Below, piece by piece: positions 1-7,262 of a stretch of 7,502 nt of DNA. The first letter of the stretch is position 1, and every line of letters starts with the position of its first letter. The notes beneath the pieces were generated by a model. The model ran no database searches. It was not told the origin of the DNA and saw nothing but the letters and a program-made list of their open reading frames with translations. Source of the stretch: a bacterium (GTDB lineage Bacteria > UBA9089 > UBA9088); NCBI GenBank assembly GCA_003498085.1, contig DNCM01000086.1, forward strand, positions 1 to 7,502, read 5' to 3'. The position numbers were made by a program, and so were the translations under genes.

Positions 1-1
1 C

Positions 2-112
2 CACTATTTTTGGAGAAGAACCCTTTATTTTAAATTTCTCGGATTATGGCTTGATATGGTAAGACCGGTTTCAGTTTTACTCCTTGTATTGTATTGGCAT
101 TACAAGCTTTAG
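2..112 (+). other. Open frame with a hydrophobic segment, probable displaced N-terminus of the cyclase-like gene
   Basis: This frame is open from the left edge of the window and ends at TAG 110-112. From the ATG at 56 it reads MVRPVSVLLLVLYWHYKL, which looks like a short basic lead plus one membrane segment. It is one frame off from the cyclase-like gene, which follows at once. If the ribosome slips +1 at CTT 107-109 and skips T110, reading continues as R-L-S-V-K-K-G-L-F-K-G-Y into the cyclase-like protein, giving a membrane-anchored product. I see no strong Shine-Dalgarno sequence before the ATG at 56, and the frame may start further left, outside the window. It could instead be the tail of an unrelated upstream gene. 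The joining is inference. Confidence 0.4.
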
Positions 113-722
113 ATTGTCTGTAAAAAAGGGGTTATTTAAAGGCTATTCTTTAGATGAAATCCGTCAGTTGATAGCTTACCTAAAGCAATATGAAAAAACT
201 GCCTTTGCAAAGGAGGTTACATTTTTAGATATAGATGTAGCTGGTGCAACGCAACTTAAAATCGGAGAGGATGATTTTGATATCCAATGGACATTTGACG
301 AATATCATAAATTGCTTGAGGGTATTGTCAAGATGCATAAAGGCAAGATTTTTAATCGTGCAGGAGATGGCGTGGTTTTCATATTTCAAGGAAAGGAGCA
401 GGCCGACAGGGCAGTGAATGCGGCTATTAGAACAAATCAGGCATTGGTGGATTTTAACAATAAACAGAACAGACTTAAAAGCCCTGTCGTTGTTAGGATT
501 GGGATAAATTCTGGAGAGGTTTTGATGGATAAATCCATAGAGAGCGGAAGAGTCTTTTCTCATATATTGGATATAGCAGGACACCTGCAGAAGGAGGCAG
601 GACCCTGTAGGATTTTAATTGGAAAAGAGACATTTTCAAGGCTTAAAGAAAAAACCCTCTGTAAAGAGGCAGGCTATTCAGAAAAAGACAAAGTTTTGGT
701 TTATACGATAGATTTCCTATAA
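84..722 (+). CDS. Class III adenylate/guanylate cyclase-like domain protein, probably catalytically degenerate
   Basis: The protein is 212 residues if read from the TTG at 84, the first usable start after an in-frame stop at 60-62. No Shine-Dalgarno sequence precedes it, so this start is weak and the real N-terminus may lie in the overlapping frame at 2-112. Residues about 44-190 match the class III nucleotidyl cyclase fold. There is a first metal-site region FLDIDVAGAT with Asp51, a second metal Asp in AGDGV (Asp95), and RIGINSGEV at 138-146. Active family members carry an Asn and an Arg in a vN-lAaRL motif that stabilise the transition state. Here the segment is LDIAGHL, so these positions are Asp163 and His167. 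The second-messenger product is therefore uncertain: the protein may be weakly active, inactive or a nucleotide sensor. It is convergent with the redox operon, and nothing ties it functionally to those genes. Domain family is confident; activity and start are not. Confidence 0.8.
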   Translation: MYCIGITSFRLSVKKGLFKGYSLDEIRQLIAYLKQYEKTAFAKEVTFLDIDVAGATQLKIGEDDFDIQWTFDEYHKLLEGIVKMHKGKIFNRAGDGVVFIFQGKEQADRAVNAAIRTNQALVDFNNKQNRLKSPVVVRIGINSGEVLMDKSIESGRVFSHILDIAGHLQKEAGPCRILIGKETFSRLKEKTLCKEAGYSEKDKVLVYTIDFL

Positions 723-819
723 TAATGATTATAATGCTTCGTATGATTCATCTTTTATTCGAGGTCTTTTATTCCATCCTCTATTGCCAGAATTGCCTAA
801 TCATCCTTTATTCTTTTAT
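723..819. other. Short convergent intergenic gap
   Basis: The gap separates the 3' ends of the cyclase-like gene and metF. It holds an AT-rich imperfect hairpin at 725-751 (nine pairs with one bulge and an eight-base loop). On the plus strand this is followed by a TCTTTTATTC stretch, which repeats exactly at 751-760 and 765-774. This could be a weak terminator for the plus-strand gene, but it lacks a GC-rich stem and a clean T run, so I do not call it one. No convincing terminator for the minus-strand operon is visible. Confidence 0.4.
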
Positions 820-1710
820 CTAAAGTCCAGCTACTTCTAAAATCTGAGGCACAACTTCTTCCTTCTCAATAGCCATGATATGGACTCCATCACAGAGCCC
901 TTCTTCTTTTATCTCTCGGATAGTCCTTCCAGCGATCTCTATACCTACAGAGAGCGCTTTACCTTTCGGCGCTACTTGTAGTTGGTCGATTAAAGGTTGA
1001 GGAACAAATATACCAGGGACATTTTCATTTAGAAACACTGCCATCCTTGGTCCAGTAAGAAGGACTATCCCAGCTAAGACCTTAACATCCTTATTAAGCT
1101 TGCAGAGATAGTTCATGAACCTCTTGAATTGATCAAGGTCATAGACTGCTTGGGTCTGGATAAACTGGATTCCTGCATCAATCTTCTGTTGCAATTTGAT
1201 AAGGTGAGGCTCTATAGGCTCTGCTGAAGCAGTTGTACATGCACCAATACAGAAGTCTGTTGGGCTGTCCAATTGATTTCCACCAATATCTTTACCTGAA
1301 TTCAAAGATTGCACAAGATTAATCAATTGGACAGAATCAAGGTCAAAGACAGGTTTAGCTTCCTTATGGTCACCAACATCAATGGAATCCCCTGTAAGGC
1401 AAAGGACATTGCGTATCCCACGAGAGTGGGCAAAGAGAAGATCCTGCTGGATAGCAAGACGGTTTCTGTCGCGGCAAGTTACTTGTAAGATTGGCTCTCC
1501 CCCCTGCTCTACGATAAGGAAACACCCTCCCCATGATGGATAACGCATCACTGAACCTTGGTTGTCTGTTACATTTAAAGCATCCACCTTATCTTTAAGT
1601 AGCTCAATAATTTGTACCATCCTGTCAACATTTGTCCCCTTTGGTGGACCAACCTCTGAGGTTACGATAAATCGACCTTCTTTGAGTACCTCTCTAAATG
1701 ACTTTTTCAT
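820..1710 (-). CDS. metF: 5,10-methylenetetrahydrofolate reductase (MetF)
   Basis: MetF is a TIM-barrel flavoprotein that interconverts 5,10-methylene-tetrahydrofolate and 5-methyl-tetrahydrofolate in the cytoplasm. It supplies methyl groups to methionine synthesis or, in acetogens, to the Wood-Ljungdahl methyl branch. The 296-residue length is normal for the bacterial catalytic subunit. Residues matching the family's functional positions are visible: Glu19 in TSEVGPPKG (the catalytic Glu of the SFEFFPP-type motif), Asp108 in LTGD near the flavin, and Gln187 in TQAVYD, which contacts the folate. The C-terminal GVHIMA strand is also typical. The gene starts with ATG at 1710 after a clear Shine-Dalgarno sequence, AAGAGGAG, at 1719-1726. 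Only one base separates it from the stop codon of metV. It is the last gene of the operon. MetF proteins encoded beside MetV often lack NAD(P)H-only activity and take electrons through the partner; that role here is inferred from context. Confidence 0.93.
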   Translation of the reverse strand: MKKSFREVLKEGRFIVTSEVGPPKGTNVDRMVQIIELLKDKVDALNVTDNQGSVMRYPSWGGCFLIVEQGGEPILQVTCRDRNRLAIQQDLLFAHSRGIRNVLCLTGDSIDVGDHKEAKPVFDLDSVQLINLVQSLNSGKDIGGNQLDSPTDFCIGACTTASAEPIEPHLIKLQQKIDAGIQFIQTQAVYDLDQFKRFMNYLCKLNKDVKVLAGIVLLTGPRMAVFLNENVPGIFVPQPLIDQLQVAPKGKALSVGIEIAGRTIREIKEEGLCDGVHIMAIEKEEVVPQILEVAGL

Positions 1711-1711
1711 T

Positions 1712-2383
1712 TTAAAAACTCCTCTTAAGTAAATCCTCAGATAATTTAATCCTTCCAGGCCTTTTGACTACTCTATAGTCCTTAGGCCTTTTATATTTTC
1801 TCATCAGATCCAATCTGTCTTGGCTTTCAAGCCTCTGATAAATAAGGACCCATGCACAATCCTTCTCTTTATCTATCTCGCATTTCCCGCCTTTCTTTGT
1901 GCCACCACAAGGACCATTCAATAACCCTTTTGTACAGGAAGTGACAGGACAGATTCCAGCTGTCCACCCTAAAATACATTCTCCACATTGGATACAAACC
2001 TCAGAGAACTGGTATGGAACATCTTCCTTACCGATGAACAAGGTATTTAATGCTGGGCAAACAGGCTTATCTGTCCAACTAACAACTGTCTGTACGCCAA
2101 AGGCACAAGCCATCACTAAGATACCTTGAGCTTGGTTAATACCCTCTGCTTGCTCACCTAATGCCTCCTTGGTTAAATCATCACAGGCGGTTGGGATGAC
2201 CATCCATCCAGTGACTATTTTACCTGCCTGCTCAAGTCTTTCTTTCATCTGTAAAACTTGAGCCTCTCCTCCAGTTTGGCACATGGTAGCACAAGTACCA
2301 CATCCTACAATATACACTCTTTCTGTCCTTTCGAGTACTTCCAATATCTCCTCAAACGATTTTTGTGCAGTAATAGTCTTCAT
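1712..2383 (-). CDS. metV: MetV, cysteine-rich partner subunit of methylenetetrahydrofolate reductase
   Basis: This 223-residue protein resembles the MTHFR C-terminal domain family known as MetV in acetogens, where it binds MetF and carries an iron-sulfur or zinc site linking MetF to an electron donor. It has 14 cysteines. An N-terminal group (Cys28, Cys31, Cys35 in GCGTCATMC) precedes a Rossmann-like region. A C-terminal group follows in CIQCGEC (130-136), CPVTSC (145-150), GPCGG (159), Cys168 and Cys176. The tail from about 180 is basic and charged. The ATG at 2383 lies two bases after the stop of the NuoF-like gene. I see no Shine-Dalgarno sequence before it (the upstream bases are A/T only), so translational coupling is likely. 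The pairing metV-metF is typical of Wood-Ljungdahl organisms. The odd feature is the NADH-dehydrogenase-like module directly upstream, suggesting that MetV is the docking point for those electrons. Confidence 0.9.
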   Translation of the reverse strand: MKTITAQKSFEEILEVLERTERVYIVGCGTCATMCQTGGEAQVLQMKERLEQAGKIVTGWMVIPTACDDLTKEALGEQAEGINQAQGILVMACAFGVQTVVSWTDKPVCPALNTLFIGKEDVPYQFSEVCIQCGECILGWTAGICPVTSCTKGLLNGPCGGTKKGGKCEIDKEKDCAWVLIYQRLESQDRLDLMRKYKRPKDYRVVKRPGRIKLSEDLLKRSF

Positions 2384-2385
2384 TT

Positions 2386-4071
2386 TTACAAATTATAATT
2401 TATCTTGCACCTACCTACTGGACACATCTTTTGATGGATATGAGCCTTGTATTCGTCTTGGAAGTATCTTATTGTAGTCAGAACAGGAATAGCACAAGTT
2501 TGGCCATATCCACATAGTGATGCATCTTTGAGCACTCTTTCCAATATAGTAAGTAATTCTATATCCTTATCTTCTCCTTTCCCGGCGACGATTCTATCCA
2601 AAATATCTTTCATCTGCCTAGTACCCAAACGGCAAGGGGAACAAAAACCACACGATTCATCTTCGGCAAGCATTAAGAAAAATCGGGCTATATCCACCAT
2701 ACAAGTATCCTCATCCATAACGATAATTACTCCTGAGCCCATAGTAGAGCCACTAGTTTCCAAAGAACCAAAGTCCAAAAGTGAGTCCAATAGGCTTTCT
2801 GGTATACATTCTCCAGGTGGGCCACCTACCTGAATAGCCTTAAATCTTTTTCCTTCGGGTATACCACCACCGATATCGAAAATGACCTTTCGAAGCGGAA
2901 TTCCTATTGGCACCTCTACTAAACCAGCGTTATTTATCTTGCCTGTTAATGATAGTACCTTTGTCCCTTTGCTTCTTTCACTCCCGATATTGGAATACCA
3001 ATCAACCCCATTAAGGATGATGGATGGAATATTGGCATAAGTCTCCACATTGTTGATGTTTGTAGGTTTGTTCCACAGACCTGATTGAGCTGGGAATGGT
3101 GGTCGTGGACGAGGCACGCCGCGCCTTCCCTCAATGGCTTCTAAAATGGCTGTTTCCTCACCGCAGACATAAGTACCTGCTCCCTCTTTCACCTTAATCT
3201 CAAAGCTAAACTCAGAACCAAGGATATTTTCACCTAAAAGACCTGACTCCTCTGCCTGCAAGATAGCAGTCTTTAGTCGTTCCACTGCCAAGGAATACTC
3301 TGCCTTAATGTAAATATAACCAGCCTTTGCTCCTATAGCATAACCAGCAACGAGCATCCCTTCCAGGATCAGATGAGGGTCTCCCTCTAGCAATGCTCGA
3401 TCTTTAAAAGAGCCAGGATCACCCTCGCTAGCATTACAGATAAGATATTTAGTATCATTATCAGCAATTTGAGCAAAATGCCACTTTTTGCCTGTTGGAA
3501 AACCTGCTCCTCCACGGCCACGCAAACCAGATTTCTCAATGATCTCAATTGCTTGCCTTGGAGACATAGTAGAAAGTATCTTGGTCAAAGCAGAATAGCC
3601 GTCCTGAGCAATATAATGGGATATATTAGTAGGGTCTATCTTTCCGCAGTTTCGGAGTACATTCCTCGTCTGCTCCTTGTAGAATGGGATATCTCGAGTA
3701 AAAGGAAATCTTTTACCGGTTTTTAAGTCAACATAGACTAAACGATCAATAATATTGCCTTTTACTAAAGTCTCCAAGACAACTTCCTCTACATCGTCTA
3801 CAGTTAGTTGCTGATAAAAGATTCCCTTAGGGTCAACAATAATAACTGGTGCCCTACTACAAAAGCCATGGCATCCTGTTTTCCTAATCTCTATTCTATC
3901 TTCTAGCCCTTTCTCTTTGATTTCTTCGTTGAAAGCAACTCTAATCTCTTCAGCACCATAAGCTCGACACCCACTCATACAGATCCTTACACAGATTTTA
4001 TTGGGGTCTGTTTCTGCAAGGATGGATTCTCGATATATATTTAGCTCCTCTACTGATCCTAACCTTGTCAT
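2386..4071 (-). CDS. nuoF: NuoF/HydB/FdsB-like NADH-binding FMN iron-sulfur subunit
   Basis: This subunit passes electrons between NAD(H) and iron-sulfur clusters through FMN. Read from the ATG at 4071 it has 561 residues. An alternative ATG at 4089 adds six, but AAAGGA seven bases before 4071 favours the shorter form. Domains in order: a thioredoxin-like [2Fe-2S] domain with Cys31, Cys35, Cys67 and Cys71; the FMN loop GRGGAGFPTGKKW at 185-197; the NADH-binding region NASEGDPGSFKDRA at 213-226; GAGTYVCGEETA at 297-308; and a [4Fe-4S] site with Cys474, Cys477, Cys480 (ESCGFCSPC) and Cys520 (SLCGYGQT). The C-terminus ends in HIHQKMCPVGRCKINYNL. Bifurcating HydB proteins have a similar CPxGxC element and then a two-cluster ferredoxin domain; here the protein stops first. 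It follows the NuoE-like gene by four bases and precedes metV by two. The family is certain; the physiological partner is inferred. Confidence 0.93.
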   Translation of the reverse strand: MTRLGSVEELNIYRESILAETDPNKICVRICMSGCRAYGAEEIRVAFNEEIKEKGLEDRIEIRKTGCHGFCSRAPVIIVDPKGIFYQQLTVDDVEEVVLETLVKGNIIDRLVYVDLKTGKRFPFTRDIPFYKEQTRNVLRNCGKIDPTNISHYIAQDGYSALTKILSTMSPRQAIEIIEKSGLRGRGGAGFPTGKKWHFAQIADNDTKYLICNASEGDPGSFKDRALLEGDPHLILEGMLVAGYAIGAKAGYIYIKAEYSLAVERLKTAILQAEESGLLGENILGSEFSFEIKVKEGAGTYVCGEETAILEAIEGRRGVPRPRPPFPAQSGLWNKPTNINNVETYANIPSIILNGVDWYSNIGSERSKGTKVLSLTGKINNAGLVEVPIGIPLRKVIFDIGGGIPEGKRFKAIQVGGPPGECIPESLLDSLLDFGSLETSGSTMGSGVIIVMDEDTCMVDIARFFLMLAEDESCGFCSPCRLGTRQMKDILDRIVAGKGEDKDIELLTILERVLKDASLCGYGQTCAIPVLTTIRYFQDEYKAHIHQKMCPVGRCKINYNL

Positions 4072-4075
4072 ATCT

Positions 4076-4576
4076 TCATCCTTTCTCATATTGGCTCAAT
4101 ATATCAGCTACCTTCTTTGGATATAACTTACCAAGGAACTTGTTGTTGATTACCATTACTGGAGCAAGGGCGCATGTTCCAACACAAGTTACTGTCTTGA
4201 AAGTGAATTTAAGGTCAGAGGAGGTCTCTCCTTCTTTAAGTTTAGTGGTATTTTCGATGGTTGAGATTATCTTATCTGCTCCTTTTACATGGCAGGTAGT
4301 CCCTCGGCATGCTTGAATTGTACATTTGCCCTGTGGAGTTAAAGAGAACTGGGGATAGAAAGTGACTACTCCGTAAACCTCACTGGGGAATAAATTTAGA
4401 GTATCTGCAATAGGCTCTATGGATTCTTGGGGGATCCGACCGTACTCTACTTGGACTTCCTGTAATACAGAGATTAAGGCATCCCTTCCTCTTTTATAAT
4501 ACTTAGACAGAATGCTTTCCAGTCTATTTAGATCTATCTTTTGTCCTGCTGTTGCGATCTCCAAACTACTGGTCAT
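4076..4576 (-). CDS. nuoE: NuoE/HydC/FdsG-like [2Fe-2S] thioredoxin-fold subunit
   Basis: This small partner of the NuoF-like subunit carries one [2Fe-2S] cluster next to the flavin. I place the start at the ATG at 4576 (MTSSLEIATAG, 166 residues) because AGGAGG lies four bases upstream. An ATG at 4591 in the same frame would add five residues but has no good ribosome-binding site. An N-terminal helical region (YYKRGRDALISVLQEVQ, then GRIPQESIEPIADTLN) leads into the family signature VYGVVTFYPQF. The thioredoxin-like domain follows, with ligands Cys90 and Cys95 in ACRGTTC and Cys131 and Cys135 in TCVGTC. Cys85 is an extra cysteine. Length is normal for the family. The gene overlaps the end of the upstream alpha-subunit gene by 11 bases and ends four bases before the NuoF-like gene, so the three are co-translated as one module. 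Confidence 0.92.
   Translation of the reverse strand: MTSSLEIATAGQKIDLNRLESILSKYYKRGRDALISVLQEVQVEYGRIPQESIEPIADTLNLFPSEVYGVVTFYPQFSLTPQGKCTIQACRGTTCHVKGADKIISTIENTTKLKEGETSSDLKFTFKTVTCVGTCALAPVMVINNKFLGKLYPKKVADILSQYEKG
4079..4084 (-). promoter_or_regulatory. Ribosome-binding site that decides the NuoF-like start
   Basis: The minus strand reads AAAGGA here, seven bases before the ATG at 4071 and inside the last codons of the NuoE-like gene. The alternative ATG at 4089 has only a weak purine run upstream, so 4071 is preferred. Confidence 0.55.
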
Positions 4577-7262
4577 CTGCCCTCCTGACATCTACAGCAC
4601 ATACCTTTAGTCCAGGTATCTTTGCTACTGGATCCAAGGCTTGGTTAGTCAACACATTTACTGGTTCCTCAGAAAACAAAGGCATAAACAGCACCCCTTT
4701 TTGCACTCTCTTAGTCACTCTAACCTTAGTCTTCATCTGCCCCCGTTTTGAAACTATCTTTACAACTTCACCATCTTCAACCTGCAAAATCTTGGCATCT
4801 TCAAAACTTACCTCTACAAAGCCTTCAGGACATATTCTACTGAGTCCACAAGAGTTCCGTGTCATCGTTCCTGTGCCAGAGTGGTACAAGTTTTCTCCTG
4901 TAGTCAATATGAAAGGATACTTCTCATCAGGCAATTCAGCAGGTGTTTTATACTCAACCTTTGTGAATTTACCTCTACCCCCCATAAAGCTATCTTTGTG
5001 GAGAGATCTTGTCCCTGGATGGTCCAAAGAGGAACAAAACCAACTTAAACTGCTATCTTCTAACCTATCATAACTTACGCCTCCATATATGGGAGTCAAC
5101 CGAGCAATCTCTTCCATTATCTTTTCGGCTGATTCATGCTCCATCGGATAGCCCATCTTGGTTGCCAACTCAGATATTATCTTCCAATCAGGCTTACTCT
5201 CTCCAATAGGATCAATGGCCTTCCTTATCCTTTGTATGCGTCTGTCCATGGTAGTAAAAGTTCCATCTTTTTCAGCAAAACTTGTTGCTGGAAGTATTAC
5301 ATCGGCAAATCCTGCGGTCTCAGTCAAGAAGATGTCCTGAACTACTAAGAAATCCAATGATTTTAGTGCTTCAACCACAGCATTTAAATCTGGATAGTTA
5401 AGCAAGAGATTCTCTCCCATAATATACATCCCTTTGATTCTTCCTTCTTTGGCTGCCTGGACCATCTCTATTGCTGTTAGTCCTGGACTATAAGGTAGAT
5501 TAACCCCCCATTCTTTCTCAAATCTTTCTCTATGTTCTGGGTTATTTACTCTCTGATAGCCAGGGAGACGGTCAGGTAAAGCCCCCATATCACAGGCACC
5601 AAGAAGATTGTTTTGTCTGCCTACTTGATAAAACCCACAACTCTCTTTTTTTACATGCCCGGTTAGCATTACCAAATTAACTAAACTCAGTACATTATAG
5701 GTCCCAGTAGTATGCTGGGTAATACCTGTGCCATAGATTATCAATGCCCGATCTGCCTTTGCATACAATTCTGCAGCTTGGTGTATATCCTGCGCAGCTA
5801 CACCAGTTATTCCTTCAACATAATCAGGTGTATATTTTTCTATAACTTCGATAAGAGAAGAAAAGCCCTCGGTTCTCTGAGCTACAAACTCCTTATCCCA
5901 AATATCCCCATAAAATATTACATTCATTAACCCATTTATAAGTGCTATATCCGTGCCTGGTCTTAACCTTAACCAAAGGTGAGCAAGTTTAGTCAGCTTT
6001 ATAGCACGAGGGTCAACAACGATTAACTTTGCACCATTTTCTATTATAGCACGTTTAATCTTTTGACCAACTAAAGGTTGGCTTTCAGCAACATTGGCTC
6101 CAATGACTAGAATAAGGCTAGCACCCTCTATCTCCTCTATAGAATTGGCCACAGCTGGACTACCAAAAGCCCTTTCTAAAGCTTCCAAAGAAGGAGAGAT
6201 ACTCAACCGAGCATGGTTGTCTATGTTATTAGTGCCCAATACTGCACGCAGAAACTTTTGGAACAAGTAATTCTCTTCATTGGTACACCTTCCTGATCCC
6301 AAACCCGCTAAACTATTGCTACCATACTCCTGTTTAATCTTACTCAATATAGTTGCTACAAAATCTAAAGCTTCTTCCCAACTGCTCTGGATAAATTCAC
6401 CATCCTTTTTGATCAATGGGGTCTTTAGCCTCTGGGGGCTATTTATGAATTCATACCCATACCGTCCTTTAACGCATAAAGTAGCTTTGTTAACTGGATG
6501 GGTAGAATCAGCGCTGACACTCATAACTTTGTTATCTCTAACTTTAAGATAAATACCACAACCACATCCACAATAAGGACAGATAGTACAGACACTCTTT
6601 TTCTCCACCCCTTCATACTTACTCAGTTTATCTGATAAAGCTCCAACTGGGCATATAGAAGTGCACAACCCGCAGAATTCACAATTTGATTCTTCCAAGG
6701 GTCTATCAAGGGGAGTAGCTGGCTTGGTTTTAAACCCTCGATAAGCATAATCGATTGCACCTACCATTTGTAGCTCCTTGCAAGCTCTCACGCATTTGCC
6801 ACAAAGGACGCATTTACTGAGGTCTCTCTCTATAAAGGGATTAGCCGCCTCTATAGGATAATAGCGCCTTACCTTAGTAAACTCAAACTGTCCAATTTCA
6901 AGCTCTGAAGCAATTTTGCGTAGTTTGCATTGGTTGCCTTTATCACAGACCAAGCAAGAATCGGGATGGCTTGCAAGGAGAAGTTTAACTACAACTTTGC
7001 GTGTCTCTATTACCTTTGTAGACTGAGTATTGATTACCATTCCAGGAGCAATCGGAGTAACACAAGAGGCAATAAGGGCATCAGTCCTTTCATCTTCTAC
7101 TAGACAAATTCGGCAAGCTCCTACTGGCCTAAGATTTGGGTCATGGCAAATGGTAGGGATATAAACCCCTTGGGTTTCTGCAAGCTCTAGAACTGTCATA
7201 CCCAACTGGCCAATAACTTCAGAGCCATTCAGCTTAAGGCTTATTATTCTATCCGCTTCCAA
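4566..7262 (-). CDS. Formate dehydrogenase alpha/NuoG-type iron-sulfur molybdopterin-fold subunit lacking formate-catalytic residues
   Basis: At 898 residues this has the full architecture of FdsA/FdhA proteins. In order: a [2Fe-2S] ferredoxin domain (Cys39, Cys50, Cys53, Cys67); the His-Cys [4Fe-4S] site of NuoG (His99, Cys103, Cys106, Cys112); two ferredoxin-type clusters (Cys151, 154, 157, 161 and Cys194, 197, 200, 204); the Mo/W-bis-MGD domain with its own cluster (Cys228, 231, 235, 263; extra Cys225 and Cys233); and a C-terminal molybdopterin-binding domain from about 780. Lys265, which bridges cluster and pterin in the family, is kept. The active-site motif, normally HAR-(L/V)-(C/U)-H, reads HARLSIS, so the metal-ligand Cys/Sec is Ser354 (AGT at 6201-6203) and the His is Ile355. 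The catalytic Arg in VRGQNN is Gly548 (VGRQNN). Formate oxidation is therefore doubtful. The start is a TTG at 7262 with no Shine-Dalgarno sequence; it is the only usual start between the upstream in-frame stop and Met22. Electron transfer to NuoE/NuoF-like partners is likely; the substrate, if any, is unknown. Confidence 0.88.
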   Translation of the reverse strand: MEADRIISLKLNGSEVIGQLGMTVLELAETQGVYIPTICHDPNLRPVGACRICLVEDERTDALIASCVTPIAPGMVINTQSTKVIETRKVVVKLLLASHPDSCLVCDKGNQCKLRKIASELEIGQFEFTKVRRYYPIEAANPFIERDLSKCVLCGKCVRACKELQMVGAIDYAYRGFKTKPATPLDRPLEESNCEFCGLCTSICPVGALSDKLSKYEGVEKKSVCTICPYCGCGCGIYLKVRDNKVMSVSADSTHPVNKATLCVKGRYGYEFINSPQRLKTPLIKKDGEFIQSSWEEALDFVATILSKIKQEYGSNSLAGLGSGRCTNEENYLFQKFLRAVLGTNNIDNHARLSISPSLEALERAFGSPAVANSIEEIEGASLILVIGANVAESQPLVGQKIKRAIIENGAKLIVVDPRAIKLTKLAHLWLRLRPGTDIALINGLMNVIFYGDIWDKEFVAQRTEGFSSLIEVIEKYTPDYVEGITGVAAQDIHQAAELYAKADRALIIYGTGITQHTTGTYNVLSLVNLVMLTGHVKKESCGFYQVGRQNNLLGACDMGALPDRLPGYQRVNNPEHRERFEKEWGVNLPYSPGLTAIEMVQAAKEGRIKGMYIMGENLLLNYPDLNAVVEALKSLDFLVVQDIFLTETAGFADVILPATSFAEKDGTFTTMDRRIQRIRKAIDPIGESKPDWKIISELATKMGYPMEHESAEKIMEEIARLTPIYGGVSYDRLEDSSLSWFCSSLDHPGTRSLHKDSFMGGRGKFTKVEYKTPAELPDEKYPFILTTGENLYHSGTGTMTRNSCGLSRICPEGFVEVSFEDAKILQVEDGEVVKIVSKRGQMKTKVRVTKRVQKGVLFMPLFSEEPVNVLTNQALDPVAKIPGLKVCAVDVRRADDQ
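4581..4586 (-). promoter_or_regulatory. Ribosome-binding site that decides the NuoE-like start
   Basis: A perfect AGGAGG on the minus strand lies four bases before the ATG at 4576 and within the last codons of the alpha-subunit gene. It sits downstream of the alternative ATG at 4591 and therefore supports the shorter NuoE-like protein. Confidence 0.65.

Noticed and set aside
225..584. Open frame on the minus strand opposite the cyclase-like gene
   Set aside because: Its translation has no domain-like pattern and it lies wholly within a gene whose plus-strand product has clear cyclase motifs.
725..774. Rho-independent terminator between the convergent genes
   Set aside because: The stem is almost all A-T with a bulge and no clean T run follows; the TCTTTTATTC repeats look like simple AT-rich drift.
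1899..2833. Several plus-strand open frames across metV and the NuoF-like gene
   Set aside because: They are antisense to strongly conserved proteins and encode no recognisable domains.
6201..6203. Selenocysteine at the FDH active-site position
   Set aside because: The codon is AGT (Ser), not TGA, and the reading frame is uninterrupted.
84..7262. Functional link between the cyclase-like gene and the redox operon (cyclic nucleotide control)
   Set aside because: The genes are convergent and not co-transcribed, the cyclase site is degenerate, and the dyad does not match the known CRP consensus TGTGA-N6-TCACA.
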